A stretch of DNA of 16,937 bases, from contig CAJULD010000056.1 of assembly GCA_910587505.1 (NCBI GenBank), forward strand, positions 1-16,937, in the 5' to 3' direction. Within the stretch, counting starts at the first letter, position 1; each line of letters opens with the position of its first letter. Positions 5,501 through 14,500 of this stretch are shown here, piece by piece. The notes under the pieces are model-generated. The model did no database searches and had not been told where the DNA came from. It saw nothing but the letters and a program-made list of their open reading frames with translations. The DNA is from an uncultured Oscillospiraceae bacterium (GTDB lineage: Bacteria > Bacillota > Clostridia > Oscillospirales > Oscillospiraceae). Made by a program: the position numbers and the translations under genes.

Positions 5501-8500
5501 GGTTCAGCAGGGAGAGCTTGGAGCCGGGAGTGGTCAGATCACCAACGCCGCCTGTGCTGCCGCCCTTGGCAATCGTGATCTTCTGGACCTGGGAGGCCAT
5601 TTCGGAAGCGGTGGCCGCATAGCGCACCTCGTATGTACCGGGAGCCAGTCCCCTCACGGTGTTCCCCGCGATAGCGGTCCACTTGCCGTCAGGCAGGAGC
5701 CGGTATTCCATGGTCTTATCCGTCTTGGTGAAAGTACCGTCATTCCGGCCCTGCCGGGTTTCATCGGTATGGCCCACTTCGGGGGCCTTGCGGCGGTCGG
5801 GAATCTTCACCGTAACCGTCTCACCGGGCAGGCCGTCATCCTTGCCGGGGTAACGGATGAGAACATCCTTCCCGGCCAGATCGGACACGTCCAGCGGATT
5901 CGGGCAGGGCTTCCAGGTCTTGCCGCCGTCCGTGCTGTACTCCATATCCGGCGTGGTGTTCAGCGTCTCATTATCAGGGTCAAAGACCAGCACAGGAGCG
6001 CCGGGGTGCTTGGAGATCACCACAGTGACGGTCCGGCTGGCAAAGTCCTCCCTGGTGGCAGGATAGCGGAAAAGGACCGTCTTGCCCAGATAATCGGCGG
6101 TGTTCAGCGGCTTGGAGAGGGCGGTCCAGGTTTTCCCGCCGTCTGTGGAGAACTCCGTGCCCTTGTCGGAGCTGACGGTCTGGGCCTTGCTGTCCACCTC
6201 CACCTTGGGGGCCTCCCGGCGAGTGGGAATGGTAACGGCCACGCCGCTGCTGGGGAAGGAGCTTTCATCCCCGTGGTTGCGGATGATAATGGTCTGCCCG
6301 GTCAGATTGGACACGTCCAGGGGCTTGGTGCAGGGGTTCCAGGTCAAGCCGCTGTCAATGGAGTAGTCCATATCCTCGATGGTGTTGGCGGTTTCCTTTT
6401 CCGTATCCAGAGTAACGGAGGGATTCTCCGTCCGGTTGGGAATCCGCAGCTCGGAGGAATCGCTGGCAAACTTGTCCTCGGTTCCCGCTTCCCGGACGAG
6501 GATAGTCTGGCCGGTCAGGTGAGAAACGTCCATATCCGGGTCGCACTTGGTCCAGGTCTTACCGCCGTCCGTGCTGTACTCCATGCCAGCGGTGGTGTTG
6601 ACCGTCTGCTTATCCCGGTCAATGGTCAGATTGGGCTTCGCACCCTTCTGCGGGACCTTCACCAACACGGGCAGGCTGGCGAAGTGGTCAACATCGTACT
6701 TCTCCCGGACAGCCAGCTCCTTCCCGTAGAAGCTGGACACATCCAGCCCGTCAGCAGGAATAGCGGTCCAGCCGTTTTCCGTCCGGTACTCCGGCGCGGT
6801 GCCAGAGACGGTCAGCCGCTCAGCCACTCGGTCAAGGTCAGCGGCGGGTGCGGCGTTCCGGCTGGGGACGGTCAGGGTGGCGGTGTTGCTGGCGGGCTTG
6901 GTGCCGTCACATGCATAGCGCACCAGCAGCGTGGCGTTGGTCAGCTCGGACAGGTCCATGTTGTCCAGACAGGGAATCCAAGTCCCGCCGCTGTCCTTGG
7001 AATACTCCATAGCGGCGGTGCTGTCCATGCGTTCGGCGGCGTTGTCAATGGTCAGCACAGGAGCCGCGCCCCGAACGGGGATGGTCACAGTGGTGGGGTC
7101 GCTCTTAAAGGAATCGTCCGTGGCGGCGATCCGCACCAGCAGCGTCCCGCCCTGCCGGTCCTCCACGTTCTGCCGGTCCTCGCAGGGCTTCCAGGTTTCA
7201 CCGCCGTCATCGGAATACTCCATGCCGGTGGTGGTGTTCATGGTGAAGTCGAAAGGATTCACCTTCACGTCCGGGGCGGTGGGACGCTCCGGCAGAACCT
7301 CCATGACCACGGGTCCGGGGTTGCCGGTGCCATCATCTACCTGACGGACATAGATAGTCGAGCCGGGGATGATCTCGCCGCCGTTGGACAGATCATCGGT
7401 CAGGGTGTAGTCCTTCCCGGCCTCCACCACATCGGGGTCAAAGGTGATGATCTCCTTCCGGTAGTCAATCTCATAGTTCAGCCCCGTGTCGGCCACGGTC
7501 CGGCCCTCCACGCTCTGGCTGTCAGAGGCGGTGAGGTTGTCCGTCTCCTTCATCCGCTGGGTGAAGGTATAGGCGGTGTCGGGGGTCAGGCCGGTAAACT
7601 TGGGACTGTCCTGCCACGTCTCGCCGCCGTCCGTGCTGTACTCCGCGCCGGGAACGGGGTTCAGCGCGATAGTGGTGGTCGTGCGGCGGGCAATGGTGGG
7701 AGGGTTGGTCATGGTCTGCGGGGCCTTGGAGATGGTCATATCCGCGTAGACCTGCTCGGCGGTCAGATCGTAGCCGTCCTCTGCCACAAGATAGAAGCGG
7801 GCTTTGTAGGAGCCAGCGTCCACGGGGGCCTCGGAAGTCTCATAGGGCTTGCCACTGGCGAGAGTGCCAACGTACATGACGCTTACGCTCCTGATACCCT
7901 CCATGCTGGTCAGCAGATCAGTATAGGGATAGGGCTGGCGGTTGCCGTTGTAGATGGTACTGTAAGCGGGCATATCCGTGTCCAGAATGTTCACCGGCTG
8001 ATCGGTGGTCCTGCCGGAGACGGTCCGGGTGCCGGAGGCGGTGTGATTTTCGTCCTCAGCCATACGGACCAGGATGGTGTAGCTCTTGTCAACTTCCAAT
8101 CCTCCAAAGGTGTTACTGGTCTGCCAAGTGTTCCCACCGTCAATGCTATACTCCGCGCCAGGAATAGCAGAAACCGTCAGTTCATGGGCGCTGCTGCTCT
8201 CCAAAACGGCCATGGGGGTGTCCTGCCCAGCCTTGCGGATGGTCAGGGTAGCGGTGTAGTCACCAGCCGCCAGAGTATGATTGGCGTCCGGGGAGAAAAT
8301 AGCGGTCACATGGTAAACTCCGGCGTTGGTGGGAGCGGTGGTACTCTCCACGCCGTCCGCGCCGGTGTAGGTCAGGGCAACGGAGGCGATGCCCTCAATG
8401 CCGTCCGCCCCGTGGTAACGCTGGGGGTCGCCGGTGTAGGTGACAGTCTCATCCTTCAGCACGGGCCGGACAGTCCCGGCCTCGCCGGAGGCGCGGGTGA

Positions 8501-11500
8501 TGTGCAGCACCGGGGCGGGGAGCGTTTCGGGGAGCATATAGCCGTCCGCTGCTACAAAGTCGATGTTGACCACATAATCGCCCACGGTAACGGGCGGGGT
8601 GGCAATGCCGTCATAGCCGGTGATGGTCATGGAGGCGATGCCGGGGTTGGACTTCGGCAGGGTGTACGTCTGCGCGTGGCCGTTGTACTCCACCGTCTGA
8701 TCCGCGAACCGCTCAAAGGTGACGGTGGTTCTCTCGGTGGCCTGCATGGTGGAGGGACCCTCCAACTCCTTGTAGCAGGCCGTCTCCACCGCCTTGACCT
8801 TGATCTCATAGGTGGTGTCCCGGTTCAGGCCGGTGAAGGTGTCGGTAGTCTGCCACGTCACACCGCCGTCAATGGAATAGGCCATGCCGTCCACCACATC
8901 AATGGTGATGGAGGAATCCGTCACGCCAGTGACTACGGGGGCCAGGGGCTTGGCGGGAGTGGCCTTGTTAATGGTCAGGGTGGCGTACTGCGGCTGCAAT
9001 TCCTCATATCCGCTCTGCATGGTGTAGCTGACCTTCACATTGTAAACGCCGGGATTGGTGGGCGGCTCGGTGGTGGGACCGTAGGCGGTGCCATTGGTCC
9101 CGGTGAAGGTCTGCACCACCTGAGTGCATCCGGCGGGAACATCCGCAACCAGCGATTTCGGCGTCCCGTCATAGGTATAGACGGCGGACTGGACTGTCCC
9201 AGCGGAGGCGTTCTGCCGGGTGGTGCGGATAATGGCGGAGGAAGTGGGGCTTTCCTCATGGTTGCGATCACCGGGGTACTTCGCCTGGATGGTATAGGCC
9301 GTGTCGGGGGTCAGGCCCTCAAAAATGGTGCTGGCCTGCCACGTCTCTCCGCCGTCAATAGAAAACACCGCCCCAGGAATGGCGGTGACGGTGATGGAGT
9401 TGGTGGCGGTATTGCTGGCACGGGGCGGGTTGGGTGCGTTCTGCTCCACCTTTGTGATGGTGAGGGTGGAAGTCACCGGGTCCAGGGGAGCGGTCCCCGC
9501 CTGCATGGTGAAGCTGACGGTCACGGGATAGGTCCCCGCATTGGTGGGGGCGGCGGTAGTGGTCTGGCCGTCCACGGTATAGGTCACGGTGGATCGGGTA
9601 ACGTGGGAAATGGCCGGGACCTGATAGGCAGTGGGATTGCCGGTGTAAGGATAGGACTGCGGCTGAAGGACCGCGTTCAAATCTCCGGGGTCCACGGTGG
9701 TGTACTCGGTGGAGAACTGCGCGGAGGCGGCGGGAGAAGCGTCATAGTTGCCGTCCTCTGTGGCCTTCAACCGCTGGTAGAGGGTGTAGGCGGTGCCAGC
9801 GTCCAGATTCTTGAACACGGGGCTGTCCTGCCACACCTGCCCGTCCATGCTGTATTCAGCGTTCTCCACCGTGTTCAGCGTCAGGGAGCTGGTATCGGAA
9901 GCCGCCAGCGTGGGGGCAGGACAGGTCTGCGCCGCCTTTTCAATCACATACTGCGCCGTCACGCTGGAGAGCTGGGGATAACCCGGCTCCATGACAAAGG
10001 AGACGGTGGCGGTGTAGCTGCCCGCGTTCACCGGGGCGGAGGCGCTGCTGTAAGGCCGGCCGCTGTTTGTGGTCCCCTTGTAGGAAATCGCCACGGACCG
10101 GATGCCCTCCGGCAGTCCGGGCATGGGCAGGGCGGTGGACTGTCCATCATAGGTCTTGGCGTAGTCGCTGACGGTGGGGGCCTCCACCGTGCCATAGGTC
10201 AGGTTGATCGTGGCGGTGACAGCGGGAATGTTGTCGCCGGAGAGCTGAGGAAACCGGGAGAGGTTCAGCGTCCCCCGAACCGTCTGCGTCAGGGCATAGG
10301 GGTCATAACCCGTACTGCTCCAAGTGACGGGAACGCCGGTGACAGTTTGGGCGTTTCCGGTGCCGCCCTCGGCCACAACACTGACGGAAGCGGGCAGGCC
10401 CAGCTTATTGAACGCCGTCCCCATGGGGGCGGTCCGCACCACTTCCTCCACGCTGAGAATAGGCCGGGGAACGACGGTCACGGGGATGGTGACACGGCCA
10501 AAGGACACGCCGCCCTTGGTAATGACCGCCTGGACCTCGGTGGTTCCAGGCTTGCTGGAATTGAACCCGGCATAGCTGGGGTCAATGGTCCAGGTGTAGG
10601 GGGAGGGATACAGGCTGCTGCCGGTGGTCAGCCTCACCGCCTGGACTGTATCGCCCACATAAATCCGATTGGTGGCGGGGAAAATCCAGGCCAGGGAATA
10701 AATCGTGGCATACTTCCCGTCCTCGGTCTGCCAGACGTAGTTATCATCCGTGATGGTCGCGCCGATGGCGTAGGGACCAGCGGCCACGGGCCGGGTGACG
10801 GGGGCGGCGGTGTCTACCGTCAGCTCCCCGCCCTCCACCTTCACCTGACAGGCGGAGAGGGCGGCGGGAACGGAAACGCCGTTCACGTCCAGATAGGTGA
10901 CGGTTTTGCCATCCAGCAGACTGTTCCCGTCATAGATTTTGCTGTCAAATTCAGCCGTCCAGGGGACGGACTTGGGATAGACCAGCAGCCGCTCCGCCGT
11001 CCGCAGCTCCACATTGTCATAGATGGCGCTGTCCACGGTGATGATGATGCCATAGGAGCCGGGAGCGGTGACGGACACATGGTTGTCCAGCGTAGTGCCC
11101 ACATAGCGGTGGAAAGCCGGGGCCACGTTGTAGACTACCGTGTAGGCGTTCCCGCTGTACTCCACACCCGTGGTAGTGGCGGAGAGATAGGCCGGGTCCA
11201 GGGTAAACGCGCTCAGGGTCAGGGCGGGGACGTTGATCTGCGCCCAGCTTCCACAGGTGTCGCAGGTGTACTTGACCCGCCCGCCAGCGGAGGCGGTGGC
11301 CTTGACAATATCCGGGTTCAGCTCCGCGCCGGAGAGACAGCGGTGAGCAGCCGCAACACCGCCGTTGTCTTCATCGGTGAAGTCCACCATGAGATAGACG
11401 GGGTTCTTGTCCGGGGCCGTGTAGTGGGAATCCGGCGCGGGCCAAGTGGAGGGGTCGTCATTTGTGGTGGCGGCAAACGCCTGAGCGGGCAGCAGGGCCA

Positions 11501-11561
11501 CACTCAGACAGAACGCCAGGATCATGCTCAGAACGCGGGAAAGGTTTTTCGTTTTTCGCAT
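4869..11561 (-). CDS. Giant SLH-anchored repeat surface protein, 2230 aa
   Basis: Predicted secreted cell-wall protein. Residues 1-30 form a signal peptide (MRKTKN, hydrophobic core, PAQAFA) with likely cleavage after Ala30. Next come an N-terminal region with CxxC (YTCDTCGSW, about 98-106), a YDG-type segment at about 205-300, a Big_4-like Ig segment at about 370-450, about six MBG-like repeats alternating with five Fn3-like segments at about 460-1360, eight repeats of about 71 residues marked by MEYSTDGGKTW at about 1420-2000 (DUF4073-like by eye), and three SLH repeats at about 2020-2230 with ITRAE motifs. SLH repeats of this type bind pyruvylated wall polymers. The ATG at 11561 is chosen over an in-frame TTG at 11567 because AAGGAG lies eight bases before the ATG and only two before the TTG. 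It follows the other SLH gene by 17 bp and ends at a terminator. Adhesion or structural role inferred; ligand unknown. Confidence 0.93.
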   Translation of the reverse strand: MRKTKNLSRVLSMILAFCLSVALLPAQAFAATTNDDPSTWPAPDSHYTAPDKNPVYLMVDFTDEDNGGVAAAHRCLSGAELNPDIVKATASAGGRVKYTCDTCGSWAQINVPALTLSAFTLDPAYLSATTTGVEYSGNAYTVVYNVAPAFHRYVGTTLDNHVSVTAPGSYGIIITVDSAIYDNVELRTAERLLVYPKSVPWTAEFDSKIYDGNSLLDGKTVTYLDVNGVSVPAALSACQVKVEGGELTVDTAAPVTRPVAAGPYAIGATITDDNYVWQTEDGKYATIYSLAWIFPATNRIYVGDTVQAVRLTTGSSLYPSPYTWTIDPSYAGFNSSKPGTTEVQAVITKGGVSFGRVTIPVTVVPRPILSVEEVVRTAPMGTAFNKLGLPASVSVVAEGGTGNAQTVTGVPVTWSSTGYDPYALTQTVRGTLNLSRFPQLSGDNIPAVTATINLTYGTVEAPTVSDYAKTYDGQSTALPMPGLPEGIRSVAISYKGTTNSGRPYSSASAPVNAGSYTATVSFVMEPGYPQLSSVTAQYVIEKAAQTCPAPTLAASDTSSLTLNTVENAEYSMDGQVWQDSPVFKNLDAGTAYTLYQRLKATEDGNYDASPAASAQFSTEYTTVDPGDLNAVLQPQSYPYTGNPTAYQVPAISHVTRSTVTYTVDGQTTTAAPTNAGTYPVTVSFTMQAGTAPLDPVTSTLTITKVEQNAPNPPRASNTATNSITVTAIPGAVFSIDGGETWQASTIFEGLTPDTAYTIQAKYPGDRNHEESPTSSAIIRTTRQNASAGTVQSAVYTYDGTPKSLVADVPAGCTQVVQTFTGTNGTAYGPTTEPPTNPGVYNVKVSYTMQSGYEELQPQYATLTINKATPAKPLAPVVTGVTDSSITIDVVDGMAYSIDGGVTWQTTDTFTGLNRDTTYEIKVKAVETACYKELEGPSTMQATERTTVTFERFADQTVEYNGHAQTYTLPKSNPGIASMTITGYDGIATPPVTVGDYVVNIDFVAADGYMLPETLPAPVLHITRASGEAGTVRPVLKDETVTYTGDPQRYHGADGIEGIASVALTYTGADGVESTTAPTNAGVYHVTAIFSPDANHTLAAGDYTATLTIRKAGQDTPMAVLESSSAHELTVSAIPGAEYSIDGGNTWQTSNTFGGLEVDKSYTILVRMAEDENHTASGTRTVSGRTTDQPVNILDTDMPAYSTIYNGNRQPYPYTDLLTSMEGIRSVSVMYVGTLASGKPYETSEAPVDAGSYKARFYLVAEDGYDLTAEQVYADMTISKAPQTMTNPPTIARRTTTTIALNPVPGAEYSTDGGETWQDSPKFTGLTPDTAYTFTQRMKETDNLTASDSQSVEGRTVADTGLNYEIDYRKEIITFDPDVVEAGKDYTLTDDLSNGGEIIPGSTIYVRQVDDGTGNPGPVVMEVLPERPTAPDVKVNPFDFTMNTTTGMEYSDDGGETWKPCEDRQNVEDRQGGTLLVRIAATDDSFKSDPTTVTIPVRGAAPVLTIDNAAERMDSTAAMEYSKDSGGTWIPCLDNMDLSELTNATLLVRYACDGTKPASNTATLTVPSRNAAPAADLDRVAERLTVSGTAPEYRTENGWTAIPADGLDVSSFYGKELAVREKYDVDHFASLPVLVKVPQKGAKPNLTIDRDKQTVNTTAGMEYSTDGGKTWTKCDPDMDVSHLTGQTILVREAGTEDKFASDSSELRIPNRTENPSVTLDTEKETANTIEDMDYSIDSGLTWNPCTKPLDVSNLTGQTIIIRNHGDESSFPSSGVAVTIPTRREAPKVEVDSKAQTVSSDKGTEFSTDGGKTWTALSKPLNTADYLGKTVLFRYPATREDFASRTVTVVISKHPGAPVLVFDPDNETLNTTPDMEYSTDGGKTWKPCPNPLDVSDLAGKDVLIRYPGKDDGLPGETVTVKIPDRRKAPEVGHTDETRQGRNDGTFTKTDKTMEYRLLPDGKWTAIAGNTVRGLAPGTYEVRYAATASEMASQVQKITIAKGGSTGGVGDLTTPGSKLSLLNRKDHIAYIAGRTSTQAAPNADITRAEVAAILYRLLTPEAKAAYGTNINRFKDVPAGAWYGTAVSTLCNMGVITGYQDGTFGPQRNITRAELATILARFCDSSGNNTVLDRFTDISHSWARKYINLAAEAGLVYGYTDGTFRPDQNITRAETIVMVNRILGRSVNADTVVKGYKTFSDVPTGAWYYWDIVEASNGHSFSMDGSTEKWTALG
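5923..5943 (-). repeat. 21-bp exact direct repeat, copy 1
   Basis: The plus-strand block ccgccgtccgtgctgtact plus cc is identical at 5923, 6562 and 7624. Distances are 639 bp (three 213-bp units) and 1062 bp, both multiples of three. The first two copies are in the 71-residue array; the third is in the Fn3-like array. Confidence 0.85.
6562..6582 (-). repeat. 21-bp exact direct repeat, copy 2
   Basis: Identical to the block at 5923-5943, encoding part of an EYS-DGG motif. Recombination with copy 1 would remove exactly three repeat units in frame. Confidence 0.85.
7490..10190 (-). repeat. Alternating MBG-like and Fn3-like repeat array
   Basis: About six MBG-like units are recognisable by a Y(D/N/T)G motif near the start (TYDGQST, PYTGNPT, TYDGTPK, EYNGHAQ, TYTGDPQ, IYNGNRQ) and by an APTNAGTY-like strand. 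They alternate with five segments marked by EYSxDGGxTWQ and GLxxDTxYT, which look Fn3-like. Each pair spans about 150-170 residues. Such arrays are common in long clostridial surface proteins. Confidence 0.78.
7624..7644 (-). repeat. 21-bp exact direct repeat, copy 3
   Basis: Identical to the blocks at 5923 and 6562 but located in the last Fn3-like segment. It shows that the two repeat classes share the EYSTDGG motif at the DNA level too. Confidence 0.85.
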
Positions 11562-11569
11562 AGGCAAAT

Positions 11570-11575
11570 CTCCTT
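11570..11575 (-). promoter_or_regulatory. Ribosome binding site of the 2230-aa SLH protein
   Basis: AAGGAG on the minus strand, eight bases before the ATG at 11561. It lies in the 17-bp gap after the TAA of the upstream SLH gene, so the second gene depends on the upstream transcript. Confidence 0.8.
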
Positions 11576-11578
11576 ATC

Positions 11579-14500
11579 TTAAAAATCAAATACGATGGAA
11601 TAGGTGATGTTGCTCTTGTTATACATACAGTTGTGGTTTGTGTAGTAATAGAACCGCATCTGCGTATAGGTGCCGGTGGGCAGCTTGCCGGAGAGGGTCA
11701 CGCCGTTGTTGGTTTCCTTGTAGGCGATCTGGTCCCATTGGCCGGTGCGGATGTTATAGGCTTCTACCTTGCCGTAGTCGCTGCCATTGTGGCCGCTGAC
11801 GGGGGGCACATCAAAGGTATATTCGGTGATGTAGCCGTAGATCGTCTCCCCATCGTCCTGGAAATTGATGCCGGTTTCCTCAATGAAGGAGTTGGCGGAG
11901 GTCAGGGTCATGCCGCCGCCCACATCATCCGCCACAAAGAACACGATAGCGGACCAGGGAGAAGCCGCGCCATAGGCGTCCACCGCGCGGCACTTGATAA
12001 GGTGCTTTCCATATCCGTAAGTGGTGGTTTCCTTGTCCCTGCCGTCCCATTCATAAGTAATAGCGTCCCCTTCCGGGTCGGTGGAGCGGGCGGTGATCGT
12101 CACCGCTTGGCTGGGCCGCACCACGCCGTTGGCGGGGTTCCGGGAGATCACGGGCTTGCTGGGGGCCTGATTGACAAATTCGATGGTTTTTTCCTGCCAC
12201 GCAGAAGCAGCGCCATAGGAATCCACCGCCCGGACACGGATGGTGTGGGAGCCGTTCCGGGAATACCAGCCGGAGGAAACATAGTCCCCGCCCCATTCCA
12301 GCCGGACCGTATCGCCGTCCGGGTCACTGGCCGCAGCGGAGACGTTGGCAAAGAAGTTGTTGCCGCTGGTCTGCCGGGTCACGCTGGCGGTGAAGCTGGT
12401 GATAACCGGGGCATTGTTGATAAATTCAATCGTCCGGCTCTCCCATGCGGAGGCCGCGCCCCACTCGTCCACAGCACGGACGCGGATGGTATGGGTGCCC
12501 ACCTCATAATAGCCGTCCTGCTGGTACTCGCTGCTCCATTCCAGATGCACAGCGTCCCCGTCCGGGTCGGAGGCCACGGCGTTGAGGTCAGCGTAGAAAC
12601 GTCCATCCTTCATGTTCCGGGTGGCGTTGGCGGTAAAGCTCTCGATCACGGGCGCGGTATTGGTCACGGTGATGTTAGTAAAGCCGCTGGTGAGGTTGCC
12701 CGCGTCATCCCGGACAGTGGCGGTGATGGTATAGGTCCCCTCGCTGAACAAAGCCAGCATACCGCCGTCATTGGAGAGGAAGCCGGTGTTGCTGTCCAGT
12801 GTGACGGGCCTGCCGCCCAGCTTCACGCCCCAGCTTACGGGCAGACTGCCCGCTCCGCTGATGCCCACGGGGAACTTGGTTCCGATATGGATGGAATCGG
12901 GAGCGGTGACGGTCAGTGCGGCCTTGAAAATAATAGTGATGGACTGGCTGGCGGTGGCAGTCTTGCCGTTGCTGTCCCGGAGGGTGGCGGTCAGGGTGTA
13001 CTCGCCGGGTTCAGGGAAGATCACGGTGCCGCCGTCATTGTCCAGGGTGGAGAGGTCAATCAGGCAGGCCGCGCCGTCCTTCTGAGCGGACCAAGCGATA
13101 ACCGCCCCATCCGGGTTAAAGAGCTTATCCATGACCACAGGGACGCGGTTGCCCACATACTCCATATCTGCCATGGAGAATTGCAGGTAGCCAACGGGCA
13201 GGACAGTAATGGTGTCGCTGGCGGTGAAGGTCCGGCCCAGGCCGTCCCGCAGAGTGCCGATCAGCCGGAACTCTCCGCCTTGGGTGAACTGAATCGCTCC
13301 GCCCAGGTTGTTGAGGTCCCCGGTGACATAAGTAGCGAGGTCTGCGGGCTTGCCGTCCTTCTCCAAGGACCACTCCACAGGCAGCCCAATGTTATTGCCC
13401 AGGGTCCGCACCTGCACCGTCTCGCCGGTGTAGACCTGCCGCTCCACCATATCCACCTGCAATTCCTGATCTGCCAGAACTTCGATGCTGGGACCGTCAA
13501 AGGAGAACACCCGCCCGGCGGGGTCGGTAATCTCACAGCCGAGAGTGAACACGCCCGCGTGTTTGATCCGAATATCGCCGGGGTTGGTGGTCAGGGTCCC
13601 CGCAACGTAGGTCCCCCAATTCTGGCGTAGGCCATAGGTATCGTCAATGTGCCACTGGATGGAGGCGTCCGCCACCACGTTTTTGGATTCTACGGCCACG
13701 GTAAATGTGCTGTCTGTATGGGCATAATTGGGCATGGTCCAGGCGATCACGGGAATGGGGTAGACGGTGAAGGACTGTTCATAGGAGTAAGAACGGCCCC
13801 CAGCGTCCTTGAAGCTGGCTTTCAGCTTGTACTCGCCCGCCTGCTTGAATTGAACTTTCCCGCCGTCTGCGGTCAGCTCTCCGGTCACATAGTCGGCCAC
13901 GGGGACATTCTCGCCGTTCCGGGTCAGGGACCAGCGCAGGGGGTTCTCACCCAATTCCTCAAAGCCCGTCACCAGCGTGACCACGGAATCGGTGTGGAAC
14001 ATTTTGGGCAGATAGAAGCCGGACACGCCCACGGGGTAAATCTGGATGGAAGCCGTGGCGGTGGTCACACGGCCCAGCTCATCCGTCACGCTGGCGGTGA
14101 AGGTGTAAAAGCCGGGTTCTGAGAAGAAGCCATGCCCGCCCCTGGCGGTCAGGTCAAAGGGCGGCACGATCTCTTTGCCGTCCCGCAGGACCGTCCAGAC
14201 CACTTCGTTATTCCCCAGGTTCTCGCAGGTCAGCTTCACATCCTCCGCAGTATCGGTATGGCCCATATTATTGGTGGATACGGTCAGGCCGACAACAGGG
14301 TAAATGCGGATGGTCTGCGAACAGCTATACTCCCGGCCCAGCGCGTCCATGGCGTAGGCGGTCAGGGTGTAGGTCCCCACTTCGGGGAAGCGGACCTTGC
14401 CGCCCAGGTTCCCCAGGTCGCCCAGCATGGAGCCGGTCAGGGCAACCGCCGCGCCGTCCTTGGTCAGCGTCCACGTCACATCCTGCCCCTGCAAGTCGGA

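Larger units (their letters stand above)
5565..7295 (-). repeat. Eight tandem ~71-residue EYS-DGG-TW repeats
   Basis: The unit recurs about every 213 bases. Marker motifs start near 7220, 7005, 6790, 6585, 6370, 6160, 5948 and 5710, read as MEYSDDGGETW, MEYSKDSGGTW, PEYRTENGWT, MEYSTDGGKTW, MDYSIDSGLTW, TEFSTDGGKTW, MEYSTDGGKTW and MEYRLLPDGKW. Most continue with a short loop, the motif LDVSxLxGxxxLxR and the strand VTVxIPxR. The last unit is the most divergent. The family resembles DUF4073 by eye. Confidence 0.85.

Noticed and set aside
11565..11567. TTG at 11567 as start of the 2230-aa SLH protein.
   Set aside because: The AAGGAG at 11570-11575 would be only two bases away. The ATG at 11561 has eight bases of spacing and begins directly with a basic signal-peptide N-terminus.
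3972..11582. A 2536-codon open frame on the plus strand, antisense to the SLH and PP-loop genes.
   Set aside because: Its codons line up exactly, codon for codon, with the minus-strand genes, so it could only be stopped by TTA, CTA or TCA codons in those genes, which this GC-rich codon use rarely employs. The minus-strand genes have clear domains and ribosome sites; the antisense product is low-complexity Gly/His/Arg/Val-rich sequence without recognisable domains.
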